Below, in pieces: positions 28,991 to 37,593 of a stretch of DNA of 64,000 bases (its first letter is position 1; the number at the start of each line of letters is the position of its first letter). The translations under genes were made by a program, and so were the position numbers. The stretch spans positions 24,374 to 88,373 of the forward strand of contig NZ_JAGSSV010000011.1 in the NCBI RefSeq assembly GCF_018145875.1, in the 5' to 3' direction. The notes beneath the pieces were generated by a model. That model was not told where the DNA came from. It saw only the letters and a list, made by a program, of their open reading frames with translations, and made no database searches. The DNA comes from Marinomonas vulgaris. Lineage in GTDB: Bacteria; Pseudomonadota; Gammaproteobacteria; Pseudomonadales; Marinomonadaceae.

Positions 28991-29039
28991 TCACAGTTTG
29001 AAGTTTTTCATAGTTTGAAGCTTTCATAGCCTGAAGCTT
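28991..29039. repeat. 16-bp tandem repeat between feoA and feoB
   Basis: Three adjacent units: 28991-29007 (one base longer and diverged), TCATAGTTTGAAGCTT at 29008-29023 and TCATAGCCTGAAGCTT at 29024-29039. It lies within the untranslated spacer of the operon, ending 35 bp before feoB. Confidence 0.8.
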
Positions 29040-29074
29040 AAGTATTCTTTCCCATACAAGAGACCGTCGTACTC

Positions 29075-31177
29075 ATGACCTTTCACACCACCTTGGTCGG
29101 TAATCCGAACACAGGAAAGACCACCTTATTTAATAAATTGGCTGGTACTCGCCAAAAAGTCGGTAATTGGGCGGGCGTCACCGTTGATTGCAAAACCGGC
29201 GTATTTGTCAGCGCTGGCGAACGTGTCGACATGACAGACCTGCCAGGCATTTACAGTTTAAACAACCAAACCGGTGGCATGGACGAAGTGGTCGCGCGAC
29301 GCTTTTTGACCGAAAGCGATTACGACGTGATTGTCAACGTGGTAGACGCGACGAACTTAAAGCGAAATTTGAAGCTTACTCAAGAGCTGGTGGCACTGGG
29401 TCGACCTATGGTCATTGTGCTGACCATGACGGATTTGGCGCGCAAATTAAACGTGATGCCAGATGTGGAGCGCTTGTCGAAAAACATCGGCGTGCCCGTT
29501 ATCGATGGCTACGAATTGTCCATGGCAGACCTGCAAGCCAAGTTATTGGCTTTATTTTATGCGCTGCCTACGGCGTTAGACAGCTTGCTAAAAAACACCG
29601 CATCAGCGCCCACAAAAGTGCCCGAGGTATCGACTTGGCTGCACAATGTTCAGTCGGGTACAGGTCGAGTGCAAGCCAAAAACATCACCGATAAGATAGA
29701 CCAAATTGTTCTGCACCCTTGGTTCGGGATTCCTATTTTCTTGTTGGCCATGTACGCCATGTTTGCCGTGGCGATTGGTGTGGGCACCTTGTTTATCGAC
29801 CCGATCGATAGTTTTGCTGGCTATTGGTTTGTCACCTTTCCAAGTTATTGGATGGCGCAAATCGGTGTGCCTCATTGGGTGATAGTGTTATTAGCGAATG
29901 GCTTAGGCGGCGGTGTACAGCTGGTGGCGAGTTTCATCCCTGTGATCGGTTTTTTGTACCTGTGTTTGAGTATCTTAGAAGACAGTGGTTACATGGCGCG
30001 GGCGGCGTTTATTGTTGATCGTATTATGTCGTCGATTGGTTTGCCGGGTCAGGCGTTTATTCCCTTGTTGCTGGGCTTTGGTTGTAATGTCCCTTCTATT
30101 ATGGCGACCCGCAGTCTCACTAATGTTAGGCAACGCATGCTCACCATGGCGATGGCGCCTTTTATGTCCTGTGGGGCGCGCTTGGCGGTGTACGTGATGT
30201 TTGTGTCGGTGTTTTTTCGGGAGAACGGCGGCGTGTTGGTGTTTGGGTTGTATCTGTTGGGCATCGTCATGGCGGTGGGCACCGCGTGGATTTTTCGCAA
30301 GCAGCTGTTTCGCAATGTGCGGGTCAGCGTGTTAATGGAAATGCCCCATTACCATCGTCCTCGTTGGAGCAATGTTGGCTTGTCGAGCTGGCATAAGGTG
30401 CGAGGCTTTATTCTGCGAGCCGGCAAAACCATTGTGTTGGTGTCGGCGGTACTGACGATATTAAACGCCGTGCCGCCTTGGCAAACGAGTGACGACAGCG
30501 AAGCATCGTCTGCGCCTTCGGCCTTGGCACAGATCGGACAAGTGATCACGCCGATGTTTTCCCCGATTGGCATGGGCGAAGAAAACTGGCCCGCTGCGGT
30601 GGGCATTTTCACCGGCATTCTAGCCAAAGAAGCCGTAGTCGGCACCATGGACACCCTTTATAGCAGTTTGAACAGCAAAGAGAGCGGCGACCTTGGTGGC
30701 ACGGCAGCAGACTACGAATCGCCTTTGAGTAACCTAGTGAGCGTAGTGACGCTATTGGGTTCCAACTTGGCCGGCGTGGTGACCACCTTGACCGACCCAT
30801 TGGGCTTAACCAGCGTCAGTGAGGCAAAAAGCCAAGCCATGACACCAGGGCACAGCAACATGATCGCCTTGTTCGATGGTTGGAAAGGTGCGTTTTCGTA
30901 CTTGGTTTTCGTGCTGTTATACACCCCTTGTGCCGCGACCATAGGCGCCTTGATGAAAGAGGGCGGATTACTCTGGACAAGTGTTGTCGTCGCCTGGAGC
31001 ACCTCCGTGGCGTACGTTACCGCCGTGTTCAGCTTTCAGTTGCTAACCTTTACGGAACACCCAGTAAGCGCCAGCATCACCATTGGCCTCGCCGGCCTGT
31101 GGCTCATCCTCTTCATCATTGCACTGAAAAAATGGGTCAAACCCAAAATAGACAACAATATTATTGCCGTGGGGTGA
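29075..31177 (+). CDS. feoB: Ferrous iron transporter FeoB
   Basis: The protein has 700 residues. The N-terminal G domain (about 1-165) has G1 GNPNTGKTT (9-17), the G2 threonine in WAGVT, and G3 DLPG (55-58). The G4 motif, usually NxxD, reads TMTD (117-120). The membrane domain carries two Gate repeats, with ILEDSGYMARAAFIVD and FGCNVPSIMATRSL, the latter containing a conserved pore cysteine, and LYTPCAATIGALMKE near the end. It takes up Fe(II) across the inner membrane, driven or gated by the nucleotide-binding domain. No feoC is present downstream. The TMTD motif is a departure from canonical FeoB and might alter guanine specificity. Confidence 0.95.
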   Translation: MTFHTTLVGNPNTGKTTLFNKLAGTRQKVGNWAGVTVDCKTGVFVSAGERVDMTDLPGIYSLNNQTGGMDEVVARRFLTESDYDVIVNVVDATNLKRNLKLTQELVALGRPMVIVLTMTDLARKLNVMPDVERLSKNIGVPVIDGYELSMADLQAKLLALFYALPTALDSLLKNTASAPTKVPEVSTWLHNVQSGTGRVQAKNITDKIDQIVLHPWFGIPIFLLAMYAMFAVAIGVGTLFIDPIDSFAGYWFVTFPSYWMAQIGVPHWVIVLLANGLGGGVQLVASFIPVIGFLYLCLSILEDSGYMARAAFIVDRIMSSIGLPGQAFIPLLLGFGCNVPSIMATRSLTNVRQRMLTMAMAPFMSCGARLAVYVMFVSVFFRENGGVLVFGLYLLGIVMAVGTAWIFRKQLFRNVRVSVLMEMPHYHRPRWSNVGLSSWHKVRGFILRAGKTIVLVSAVLTILNAVPPWQTSDDSEASSAPSALAQIGQVITPMFSPIGMGEENWPAAVGIFTGILAKEAVVGTMDTLYSSLNSKESGDLGGTAADYESPLSNLVSVVTLLGSNLAGVVTTLTDPLGLTSVSEAKSQAMTPGHSNMIALFDGWKGAFSYLVFVLLYTPCAATIGALMKEGGLLWTSVVVAWSTSVAYVTAVFSFQLLTFTEHPVSASITIGLAGLWLILFIIALKKWVKPKIDNNIIAVG

Positions 31178-31192
31178 GAGTGGGCTCAGTAC

Positions 31193-31220
31193 TTGTAGGT
31201 CGGGCTTTAGCCCGAATGCC
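31193..31220 (+). repeat. REP-like palindrome (GTAGG family), copy 1
   Basis: TTGTAGGT followed by the palindrome CGGGCTTTAGCCCG. It has the layout of REP elements, a GTAG head and a stem-loop. It lies just after feoB. Confidence 0.75.
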
Positions 31221-31316
31221 ACAAAACCTGCAACATCGATAAAACAAGACATTAACGCTAAACCTCATGTTTGTTTTTCAATAGAAGCATCACAACAAGC
31301 ATAAGATCTTCGGTAA

Positions 31317-31341
31317 TCGGCCTAAAGGCACGACCTACAAG
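31317..31341 (-). repeat. REP-like palindrome (GTAGG family), copy 2, inverted
   Basis: An inverted copy of the same family (TCGGCCTAAAGGCACGACCT and following bases) about 100 bp from copy 1, so the two make a head-to-head pair between the convergent feoB and yjbH genes. Confidence 0.7.
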
Positions 31342-31358
31342 GTCGGTCTTTCGTTTGG

Positions 31359-33662
31359 CTAGTTCTGGTTCGGTCTTTGGTACCAAGGCGAGACCATGTC
31401 GGTGATTTCAAAGAGTTCATTACGCTTGTCTAGCTTCTGGCCACCATCTCGGGTAATAGGCTGCCAGCTGATGTCCGCTCGGCTGTTGTTTGGTCTGAGG
31501 GAAATGGTGTCGAACGGAATGGACATGTAAAAGCCCTTAGTAAAACTGCCTTCACCAAATTCTTCCGCAGACATGTCTGTTTTACTGGCATAGGCGCCGA
31601 TAATGACACCGCTTTTATACTGCTTCGAGACGTCGAGTCGTGCACCAACATCCGAGGCGAGGAATTGCCCTACATCAAGTTGAATCAGGAAGTCTTCCAT
31701 AAAAGAAAAATCAGTTTGGTAATACAGCGAAAGGTGGCCAGTTGTTCCTTGAGAAAGCACTTTCGTGTCGGAGCCATAGGCATCATCGCTGCCAAATAGA
31801 CCGAATACACTGCTTGGATCCCGCTGAGATATGGCATTCACATCTAGGCCGACAGCCCAGTTAGAATGGGGGCGACGATATAGAATTTCAGAACCAACAC
31901 CGGCAAACATGGTTTCTAGGTAACCACCGTATATCTGTTGATACCAGTTCTTTCCATAGTTCCCGAACCACGTCAGTTGTAAATTATCCATGTACGCGTC
32001 GTTATCGTGAATGTAAGCACGGATTAATGTTCTGACTCGATAGTTATTCGTGCCATCTTCGAGTAGAGAGCTGTTTAATTGATCTAAGTTGTCTAAGAGG
32101 TTAAGTGAAACTGAGCTGGACAGTTCAAGATTGGAGCTAAGCCAATAAGAAGCGTCGCCTTCAAGGGTGATGCTGTATAGATAAAAACTTTCAGGGTTGC
32201 CGATGGATTGTGTTAAATCGGGGCTGATATTGTAGTTAAAAGGCTTAAATTGGTCATAAATTGGCTCGTTATCCAGTATGTCGTAAGGATCGTCATTAGG
32301 GAGCTCAAGTAAGGCGTCTTTAATGTTTGGATTAAAGTATTGAACAGTGGCGATGTCTCGGTAGCCTTGAGCTGAGATTTCTGTGTATTTAACGGGAATG
32401 TTTTTTTGCGTCTCAATTACTTGATATTGAGTGACTGAACTAGGCAGATGGTTGGCCAATACAGCCGCGGCACGCTCAGCAGCAAGCTCACGGTCGCGAT
32501 ATTTACCTTGTTCGGCAACAAGGGTGACAGATTCGCCTTGGTCATCGTCTTGGTACACCTGATGAGTACGATAGCCCGCCACGTCGGACAGCTCTGCGGT
32601 CACATTGCCCCAGTCCACAGCGTTTAAATCAGTGGCTTGCTGATCTCCTAGGGCGGGTATGGGGGTGTCGATCCAGGGTGTTTTAATGGTGTCGAAATTA
32701 CTCGCGAAAGTAAGACCTAGCGTGGTGGTGGTTCCTCGTTCGTAACCCACGCGCAAACTGAAGTTTTCGTTAAGTGCGTAAATGGCCCCTATGTTCCATG
32801 GTGTGCGAGGTGTCATGTCAATACCAGCATCCAGTACTGGCTTGTCTCGACTGTAATCGTTACCGTCGTATTCGAGTTTAAAGCTTAAGGGGGCGAAAGG
32901 AGTTTGATATTCAATACCGCCAAACAAGGCGGCGGGACCGGTAAACCAACGTTGGTAATCGATGGAGCCACCATTGTCCGTGGTAGAGCTAATGCGATCA
33001 CAATAACGATCTGCCACAGTGCAGGTTGGGTTGCTGATGTTGTCGCGTGTTCCGAAATACCCCCAACCCATGCCCAAAGTAAAATCAAAGGCACCGTAGT
33101 GGTCAGTTGAAAAACGTTTTGTTGCCGCGACAAACTCGCCATCGAACAAACCCGTACCGCCAAGGTCTCTTAACCCCACCGATACCTCTGGGCGCCATTG
33201 GTTTTCTGTCCATAAACGAAATTTTGCATCAATACCTTTGTCTGCCAGTTTGGTATCACCACTGAACTCTTCTTTATTACTGTATAAAAGGTCTTCCACC
33301 TGGGTGTAGCGTAGTGTCGTTTCGAACCATGGTGTTACTTGTAGCGACAAAGTATAGAACTGATACTCACTGTTATGGTTATAGCCAATGCTCACCATTC
33401 CTTCTTCTGTCATACGACCTGTTGGCATCTGCAACAAGCCGACACCACCTAGGTCAGATTGTGTTGGTGTTAAAGCAGGGGTTTGAAACGGCGTGTCTTT
33501 AATTAACAAAGGTGTTTGATCGAGAGGAGCACTTTCTTCAAGAACATTCAGAGACTGAGCTTGTGCAGGAGACACCATCCCTGCACACATCAACAATCCC
33601 AAAGTACGATAATGATCACAGCGGTATTTATGCAATCGTTTGAAAAGGGAATAAGAAAACAT
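31359..33662 (-). CDS. yjbH: YjbH-family outer-membrane exopolysaccharide protein
   Basis: The protein has 767 residues with a signal peptide (LGLLMCAGMVSPAQA-Q). The mature protein matches the YjbH/GfcD family: LGGVGLLQMPTGRMTEEGMV near the start, many amphipathic beta-strand segments with alternating aromatics (for example GMGWGYFGTRDN) and a C-terminal barrel-like region. These proteins are thought to form beta-barrels that help secrete or modify exopolysaccharide. It is the last gene of yjbEFGH, starting next to the yjbG stop. The locus is divergent from wza-wzb-wzc, so it probably serves the same polymer. Confidence 0.85.
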   Translation of the reverse strand: MFSYSLFKRLHKYRCDHYRTLGLLMCAGMVSPAQAQSLNVLEESAPLDQTPLLIKDTPFQTPALTPTQSDLGGVGLLQMPTGRMTEEGMVSIGYNHNSEYQFYTLSLQVTPWFETTLRYTQVEDLLYSNKEEFSGDTKLADKGIDAKFRLWTENQWRPEVSVGLRDLGGTGLFDGEFVAATKRFSTDHYGAFDFTLGMGWGYFGTRDNISNPTCTVADRYCDRISSTTDNGGSIDYQRWFTGPAALFGGIEYQTPFAPLSFKLEYDGNDYSRDKPVLDAGIDMTPRTPWNIGAIYALNENFSLRVGYERGTTTTLGLTFASNFDTIKTPWIDTPIPALGDQQATDLNAVDWGNVTAELSDVAGYRTHQVYQDDDQGESVTLVAEQGKYRDRELAAERAAAVLANHLPSSVTQYQVIETQKNIPVKYTEISAQGYRDIATVQYFNPNIKDALLELPNDDPYDILDNEPIYDQFKPFNYNISPDLTQSIGNPESFYLYSITLEGDASYWLSSNLELSSSVSLNLLDNLDQLNSSLLEDGTNNYRVRTLIRAYIHDNDAYMDNLQLTWFGNYGKNWYQQIYGGYLETMFAGVGSEILYRRPHSNWAVGLDVNAISQRDPSSVFGLFGSDDAYGSDTKVLSQGTTGHLSLYYQTDFSFMEDFLIQLDVGQFLASDVGARLDVSKQYKSGVIIGAYASKTDMSAEEFGEGSFTKGFYMSIPFDTISLRPNNSRADISWQPITRDGGQKLDKRNELFEITDMVSPWYQRPNQN

Positions 33663-34405
33663 TATGGCTCCAAACGTAAGGCAAGTAAGTGTGCAATGTG
33701 GCGATTAAGATCACGATGTTCCGCTGGTAAATCAGGCAGACTAATAAATAAAGTGGCACCAGGGGTAAGGAAAGCGCGCTGATGTTGCCATTGAATGTTG
33801 TTTACGTGGAACACCTGACGATCCGCTTGGACAACCCACACCGAAGGGTGGAATTCACCATTGGGTAAGTGGTTCAAATACCCTTTTATATCTTGGTTTG
33901 GCTGAAAAGGTAAGCGGGTGGTCTTGTTTTGTGTGGTATCGATAAGAGCAATGTGGTTGGGCCGAGGCGGCAAATAAAGAGAATAGTCGGCAATTAAAAG
34001 AGGGTCTTGTTTATCGCCAACACGCACCTTGTCTATGTCCGTGTTGATCGGTTCGAAAAAGGCAAAATCCAATAACGCTAACTGATTGGCTAGATGAGTT
34101 GCATCGTCTCTTTGTAGCGCTTGTAGCTGAGCAATAATGGCATGCTCAGCGGCATCTACTTCAGCCTGTCTATTGGGGTTAATTAAGCCCGATGCTAACG
34201 GGTAGACGTTATAATCAAGCTGAGCATGGGTATCTTGTAATGCTTGGGACAAGCGCACGCCTTCAGGGTAGAGCTTGCTTGTATTGGTTTGCATTAGTGT
34301 CAAAGCAGCCTGCTGAGTATTGCTCGCATAGCCGGTTGAAACGAAGCAAAAAAATAAAAAAAGGTATTGAGACACTCTGTGGAAAAAGCTAACAGTCTGA
34401 GTCAT
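33662..34405 (-). CDS. yjbG: GfcC/YjbG-family capsule biosynthesis protein
   Basis: The protein has about 247 residues with a signal peptide (YLFLFFCFVSTGYAS). The mature region has the GfcC family pattern: a helical segment, LYPEGVRLSQALQDTHAQLD, then paired beta-grasp-like domains with HIALIDTTQNKT and GATLFISLPDLP. GfcC is a periplasmic protein of unknown mechanism required for group 4 capsule. Two starts are possible: GTG 34408 or ATG 34405; the ATG overlaps the yjbF stop (TGATG), indicating translational coupling. It overlaps the yjbH start by about one base. Confidence 0.82.
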   Translation of the reverse strand: MTQTVSFFHRVSQYLFLFFCFVSTGYASNTQQAALTLMQTNTSKLYPEGVRLSQALQDTHAQLDYNVYPLASGLINPNRQAEVDAAEHAIIAQLQALQRDDATHLANQLALLDFAFFEPINTDIDKVRVGDKQDPLLIADYSLYLPPRPNHIALIDTTQNKTTRLPFQPNQDIKGYLNHLPNGEFHPSVWVVQADRQVFHVNNIQWQHQRAFLTPGATLFISLPDLPAEHRDLNRHIAHLLALRLEP

Positions 34406-35166
34406 CACTGAATTCCCTGTGTTTTTATCTCGGTGATAAAAGGTTTAATCATCAGCATATCGATTTTCGTCATTTTGGGGCCAATATACTGGGTGCTTTT
34501 CACCACGTAAGCCTGAAGCGCATCGGTTTGGGCGACGACCCAAAAATCATTAATAACATGGCTGTTTAACGCATCGAATTTAACGTGTTCTTGAATCTTC
34601 TGTGCGGGTTGATTCCATAAAACAGATTCCACGATTTCTTCACCTAAGGCGACACTGTCTACAATGGCCGTAAAACCGAAGCGATAGCCTGGGGACCAGT
34701 CATACATGGCTTGCCAAGCGTCTCTAGGAGAGGGTAAAGCGGGAACCATTCTTTGTGAAGGCGAAGCTTCAATCAAGCCTTCAATATTGGTAGATGGAAA
34801 TCCTGTTGTTTTAACGATGCGTCCGTTTTCTGTGACTATGGTGGCCTTGTCTTGGGCTATCCAGGTCAATCTAGGTACATCGCTGTTTGGAATGGGGTCA
34901 ATAAATAGCAGCACCATTAAAACGGGATTGCTGTCATTGATGTTTACAAGGGCGCTGGCAAAAGGCAGGTTTTGTAAATGTTCCGTTGAAATGGCCTGAC
35001 CACGACTGAGCTCTAATACATTGTTAAATCTATTGATGGCATTATTTGAATTATTGGCGCAGCCAGACAATACAAATACGCTGACCAGCGCTAAAGTAGC
35101 AAGGCGGAAACGATGCAATAAAATGCAAAGGTGTGATTTCAACGTCAAAAAATAAACAGGTGTCAT
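34405..35166 (-). CDS. yjbF: YjbF/GfcB-family lipoprotein
   Basis: The protein has about 253 residues. A long N-terminus leads to a hydrophobic segment and the lipobox VLSGC near residue 36, so it is an outer-membrane lipoprotein candidate. The rest matches YjbF/GfcB: PRLTWIAQDKATIVTENGRI, VKTTGFPSTNIEGL and PGYRFGFTAIVDS. It belongs to the exopolysaccharide set yjbEFGH. ATG 35166 is chosen; a TTG four codons upstream is an alternative, and no clear ribosome-binding site supports either. A terminator-like hairpin separates it from yjbE. Confidence 0.82.
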   Translation of the reverse strand: MTPVYFLTLKSHLCILLHRFRLATLALVSVFVLSGCANNSNNAINRFNNVLELSRGQAISTEHLQNLPFASALVNINDSNPVLMVLLFIDPIPNSDVPRLTWIAQDKATIVTENGRIVKTTGFPSTNIEGLIEASPSQRMVPALPSPRDAWQAMYDWSPGYRFGFTAIVDSVALGEEIVESVLWNQPAQKIQEHVKFDALNSHVINDFWVVAQTDALQAYVVKSTQYIGPKMTKIDMLMIKPFITEIKTQGIQ

Positions 35167-35186
35167 AATCTTGACCAAGCAGTAGG

Positions 35187-35220
35187 AAAAGAAAATCGCT
35201 TAACGAGTGTTAAGCGATTT
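35187..35220 (-). terminator. Terminator/attenuator between yjbE and yjbF
   Basis: A perfect 11-bp stem, AAATCGCTTAA (35193-35203) with TTAAGCGATTT (35210-35220), and a 6-nt loop. On the minus strand a T-rich stretch follows. It ends transcripts of the small yjbE gene while probably allowing some read-through. Confidence 0.82.
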
Positions 35221-35252
35221 CAGTTGGTTTACAGCAAAACAAGCAGTAATGC

Positions 35253-35618
35253 TTAGTTTGTAGATGACGGCGCTGTGTTATCGCTAGCGGCGACAGCAAC
35301 ACTGGCTGCGGTAGCAACCGCAAGCGTGGTTGCCGCTGTTGCTGCTGCAACAGAACCGACAGTTGCAGCAGTCGCTGCGGCAGTAGATGCTGCTGCGGCG
35401 CCACTTGCTGCCGCTGCACCAGTAGAAGCTGCTGCGGCGCCTGTAGAAGCCGCTGCACCGGTTGACGCCGCAGCGCCTGTAGAAGCTGCACCTGTAGAGG
35501 CGGCAGCACCAGTTGAAGCACCGGTAGAGGCGCCTGACGCTGCGCTGCCTGCCGCTTCGCCGTATGCTTGGCTAGCTAGGCCAAGAGCTACGATAGTAGC
35601 TAAAGTAGTAAGTTTCAT
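35253..35618 (-). CDS. yjbE: YjbE-like small exported Ala/Ser/Thr/Gly-rich protein
   Basis: The protein has 121 residues. A signal peptide (TTLATIVALGLASQAYG) precedes EAAGSAASGA, the same beginning as mature E. coli YjbE. The middle is a low-complexity run of ASTGAA-type repeats (about residues 30-80) with alanine, serine, threonine and glycine only, followed by an alanine/valine-rich hydrophobic part. The function of YjbE is unknown; it is the first gene of the exopolysaccharide operon and, with its own terminator, is likely made in excess. The opposite strand is also open through this region, but that is a by-product of the repetitive codons. Confidence 0.8.
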   Translation of the reverse strand: MKLTTLATIVALGLASQAYGEAAGSAASGASTGASTGAAASTGAASTGAAASTGAAASTGAAAASTGAAAASGAAAASTAAATAATVGSVAAATAATTLAVATAASVAVAASDNTAPSSTN

Positions 35619-35919
35619 AATGATTCCTTGTTTTTAAAACATCGATGTTTGAAGAATTCTCTTCAAAATTGATTTTAGGGTAACTAATGAACAAATGTAA
35701 GCGTATTGTACAAAATTTGTGGTGAGGGTTCCGAAGTAAGGTTGGATTGTGCAAGAAAATAGTTGAAATTTTATGTATATTTATCAATGTATTAGATGAT
35801 TTTTTTTACAAAAACAGGCTATTTTTTATCATTAGTGATCCAAAATTAACTACAGTAAATTGTTGAAATATACTACACTGCTGCCAAAATTAATTTTAGG
35901 TAAGTTGTAACAACACACC
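35619..35919. promoter_or_regulatory. AT-rich divergent control region between yjbE and wza
   Basis: About 300 bp without a gene, strongly AT-rich, serving both the yjbEFGH and wza-wzb-wzc operons. A good plus-strand promoter candidate is TTAACT (35846-35851), a 17-bp spacer and TATACT (35869-35874). No JUMPstart/ops element was recognised here. Confidence 0.55.
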
Positions 35920-37023
35920 ATGCATATGAAGAAGTTTGTTTTATCCGTCATAATGCCCACCATTTTGCTGACAGGCTGTGCTTATCAGGGTTCGCATTTT
36001 TCAGTGGAAGATAGTGAATACTTAGAAAGTAATGAGCCTGTCGACATTTCTGATCTCGTGAATGTTTATTCACTGACTCCTCAAAAAATTGCGGAATTGC
36101 GAACGCTAAAGCCTGCACCTGCTTCAAACCCTGAGTTAGATGTTGAAATCGTTCAGTATGAATACCGCATTGGAGTGGGAGATATTCTAAACATTACCGT
36201 ATGGGATCATCCTGAATTAACCATACCTGCTGGGGCGTATCGCAGTTCTGCTGAGGGTGGTAATTGGGTACATGCAGACGGCGCTATATTCTACCCCTAT
36301 ATTGGTCGTGTGAACGTTCTAAACAAAACGGTGGAAGAGATTCGGGTCGAAGTGTCCGAACGACTGTCGCGCTTTATAGAAAGCCCGCAAGTAGATGTCA
36401 ATGTGGCGGCGTTTCGATCTAAGCGTGCTTATATTACCGGAGAAGTCAGCAGCCCTGGACAGCAATCCCTTTCCAACATCCCGATGACATTGTTAGATGC
36501 AGTCAACGCAGCTGGCGGTTTAGGCAGTTCGGCGGATTGGCGTAATGTGTCTTTGACTCGCAATGGCAAAGAAGAAACCGTGTCCTTGTTCGCTCTAATG
36601 CAACACGGTGACTTAACACAAAATAGACTGTTAAGACCCGGAGACATTGTTCATGTGCCGCGAAATGATGGACAAAAAGTCTTCGTGCTAGGGGAGGTGA
36701 ACGACCCTCAGTTGCTTAAAATTGATCGTGCAGGTATGAGCCTGACAGAAGCCCTTAGTAATGTGGGCGGTATTAACGAATTAACCGCCGATGCCACAGG
36801 TGTGTTTGTGTTCCGTGGGACGCGAGGTGATAAAGACAAGCAACAAATAGCGGATGTGTATCAATTAAACGTTAGAGATGCCTCTGCATTAGTAATGGGT
36901 ACCGAATTTGACCTGCAAGCCTATGACATTGTTTATGTTACTGCATCGCCTATTGTGCGCTGGAATCGTCTTATCAGCTTATTGTTGCCAACCATCACCC
37001 GTTATAATGCATTGGCAAACTGA
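35920..37023 (+). CDS. wza: Wza-like polysaccharide export outer-membrane lipoprotein
   Basis: The protein has 367 residues. The lipobox LLTGC near residue 20 directs lipidation. The sequence then matches the Wza family: the poly-export domain with [34 protein letters not shown] and a following SLBB domain ([16 protein letters not shown]), a second SLBB-like repeat ([14 protein letters not shown]) and a C-terminal amphipathic helix ([15 protein letters not shown]) for the outer-membrane pore. It is the octameric channel for group 1-like capsule or EPS. The start is ATG 35920, with ATG 35926 two codons later as an alternative. Confidence 0.92.
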   Translation: MHMKKFVLSVIMPTILLTGCAYQGSHFSVEDSEYLESNEPVDISDLVNVYSLTPQKIAELRTLKPAPASNPELDVEIVQYEYRIGVGDILNITVWDHPELTIPAGAYRSSAEGGNWVHADGAIFYPYIGRVNVLNKTVEEIRVEVSERLSRFIESPQVDVNVAAFRSKRAYITGEVSSPGQQSLSNIPMTLLDAVNAAGGLGSSADWRNVSLTRNGKEETVSLFALMQHGDLTQNRLLRPGDIVHVPRNDGQKVFVLGEVNDPQLLKIDRAGMSLTEALSNVGGINELTADATGVFVFRGTRGDKDKQQIADVYQLNVRDASALVMGTEFDLQAYDIVYVTASPIVRWNRLISLLLPTITRYNALAN

Positions 37024-37068
37024 GCCTAGTGGCGAATAACAGTAGACAAGATTTAAAAAGGATAGGCC

Positions 37069-37509
37069 GTGTTTGAAAAGGTGTTAGTAGTGTGTGTAGG
37101 GAATATTTGCCGGTCGCCAACAGGCGCCGCCTTATTGAGACAGTTATTACCCAATAAACAGATAGCGTCGGCCGGTATTGCCGCTGAGAAAAGTGGCTTG
37201 GTTGGTCACACTGCGGATTCTGTGGCAATGGCGACTGCTCAGCAGCATGGAATCGATTTATCTCACCACAAAGCTCAACAGTTAACTGTTGGGCTTTGTC
37301 AGCAATATGACCTCTTGTTAGTGATGGAAAAAGGTCACCTTGAAGCGGTTACTCGTATTGCCCCCCATGCCAGAGGCAAAACCATGCTATTTGGTGAGTG
37401 GATTGGCAAACAAGACATTCCAGACCCTTATCAGCAAAGCCAAGAAGCCTTTGACCACGCCTACGCATTAATAGAGCGCGCTGCCCACGCTTGGAGCAAA
37501 AAACTCTAG
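37069..37509 (+). CDS. wzb: Low-molecular-weight protein-tyrosine phosphatase Wzb
   Basis: The protein has 146 residues. The active-site loop is C9-VGNIC-R15-S near the N-terminus, and the general acid aspartate is in the DIPDPY motif. Wzb dephosphorylates the tyrosine-rich tail of Wzc, allowing cycling needed for polymerisation. The start is GTG 37069, preceded by AAAAGGATAG. It lies between wza and wzc as usual. Confidence 0.93.
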   Translation: MFEKVLVVCVGNICRSPTGAALLRQLLPNKQIASAGIAAEKSGLVGHTADSVAMATAQQHGIDLSHHKAQQLTVGLCQQYDLLLVMEKGHLEAVTRIAPHARGKTMLFGEWIGKQDIPDPYQQSQEAFDHAYALIERAAHAWSKKL

Positions 37510-37593
37510 TGGTAAGTAAAAAGTTAAGCAAAAAAGTTAAGCAAAGATCAAATAGACACCCCCTAGTTCGACTTAAAAAGGTTTAAAAGAGTT

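Noticed and set aside
31178..31358. A feoC gene downstream of feoB
   Set aside because: The region holds only REP-like repeats and no coding frame with the FeoC pattern.
35275..35637. A 120-codon Ala/Val-rich frame opposite yjbE
   Set aside because: It is the mirror of the repetitive yjbE codons and has no signal or homology, whereas yjbE has a signal peptide and the right context.
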